Assembly (NCBI GenBank): GCA_964628455.1
Contig: CAZVPD010000041.1
Span: 1-23,995, forward strand
Reading direction: 5' to 3'
DNA length: 23,995 bases
Origin: JAQVWU01 sp964628455
Lineage (GTDB): Bacteria; Bacillota; Clostridia; Oscillospirales; CAG-272
Positions 23,706 through 23,995 of the stretch are shown here, one piece after another. A model generated the notes under the pieces. The model ran no database searches. It was not told where the DNA came from and saw only the letters and a program-made list of their open reading frames with translations. Position numbers and translations under genes: made by a program. Numbering within the stretch: the stretch's first letter is position 1; each line of letters opens with the position of its first letter.

Positions 23706-23995
23706 ATGCGTTTTCATGCTAAAAAAGCAGGTCTTATTCTGACAGCGCTGCTGCTGACGGGTATGCTCCTGATGGGGACAGCCTCGGCGGCCGGCACTTT
23801 TGCGCAAAAAACTTACACATCGACCGCGGATTTTAATCAGGGAACATCGATCAACGTCGTAACGGCCGGCGATCAAGTGCAACTCGATGATACGACAACA
23901 CCTTTGAATATTATTTATGTTGCCGTATCGAACAGGGGAACAGTTGTGAAGATCAATACGGAAACCGGTGATGTTTTAGGAGAATATAAGACGGC
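23706..23995 (+). CDS. Secreted protein, 5' end only (possible beta-propeller)
   Basis: The open frame runs off the window after 96 codons. It starts with a typical cleavable signal peptide: MRFHAKKAG, a Leu-rich core, and a likely cut after ASA near residue 28. No lipobox cysteine is present, so the product is probably exported free or wall-attached. The mature part begins AGTFAQKTYT. Its segment IIYVAVSNRGTVVKINTETG (about residues 69-88) followed by DVLGEY resembles a blade of a PQQ/NHL-type beta-propeller, as in large secreted repeat proteins, but one blade is too little to be sure. AGAGG, 8 bases before the ATG, is a good ribosome site. The leader is long and the 3' end and true length are unknown. 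Confidence 0.8.
   Translation, partial: MRFHAKKAGLILTALLLTGMLLMGTASAAGTFAQKTYTSTADFNQGTSINVVTAGDQVQLDDTTTPLNIIYVAVSNRGTVVKINTETGDVLGEYKT

Noticed and set aside
23540..23722. 60-codon frame with CTG start (reads LKILFTCAF) behind a GGGAGG site
   Set aside because: The ribosome site is good, but the start is non-standard, the later residues (Cys/Arg/Ser-rich) look random and it overlaps the next gene's start. A leader peptide cannot be excluded.

Overview
The window looks like a scaffold from an uncultured anaerobic low-GC-phylum (Clostridia-like) bacterium. I infer this from strong AGGAGG-type ribosome sites, near-consensus sigma-70/SigA promoters, a TTG start, many lipoprotein solute-binding proteins with Thr/Ala/Glu-rich linkers, an oxygen-sensitive glycyl radical enzyme, and a run of ten Ns (3660-3669) that marks a scaffolding gap. 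No rRNA, tRNA, CRISPR array, transposase or phage gene was seen. I name no genus.

Region 1 (about 150-7970, + strand) is a probable catabolic operon: a radical-SAM glycyl radical enzyme activase, a glycyl radical enzyme (GRE) with an unusual active-site motif, a 515-base repeat-filled spacer holding the scaffold gap, a URO-D-superfamily protein with the zinc triad of methyltransferases, a GH127-type beta-L-arabinofuranosidase and a sugar-type substrate-binding lipoprotein. It ends at a bidirectional terminator. The set suggests uptake and trimming of an arabinofuranose-containing plant glycan or glycoconjugate, followed by radical and methyl-transfer chemistry on something released from it. 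The substrate is unknown.

Region 2 (7972-11064, - strand) is a two-gene operon of substrate-binding lipoproteins driven by a near-perfect promoter whose spacer holds a palindromic operator-like site.

Region 3 (11096-14983, - strand) holds housekeeping and stress genes, each with its own promoter: a rubrerythrin-like diiron protein, a nucleotidyltransferase-fold protein, a ferritin with a complete ferroxidase site, and enolase.

Region 4 (14955-21241) has two more substrate-binding lipoproteins (one +, one -) around a large membrane-anchored protein of unknown function (-) and a short frameshifted gene remnant. In all, five paralogous lipoproteins lie within 15 kb with no ABC permease or ATPase, and all five carry an EF-hand/dockerin-like calcium loop at the same position.

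Region 5 (21270-23995, + strand) has a dihydrolipoamide-dehydrogenase-like flavoprotein, a spacer with a 110-bp tandem duplication of a double-hairpin repeat, and the 5' end of a secreted protein that runs off the window.
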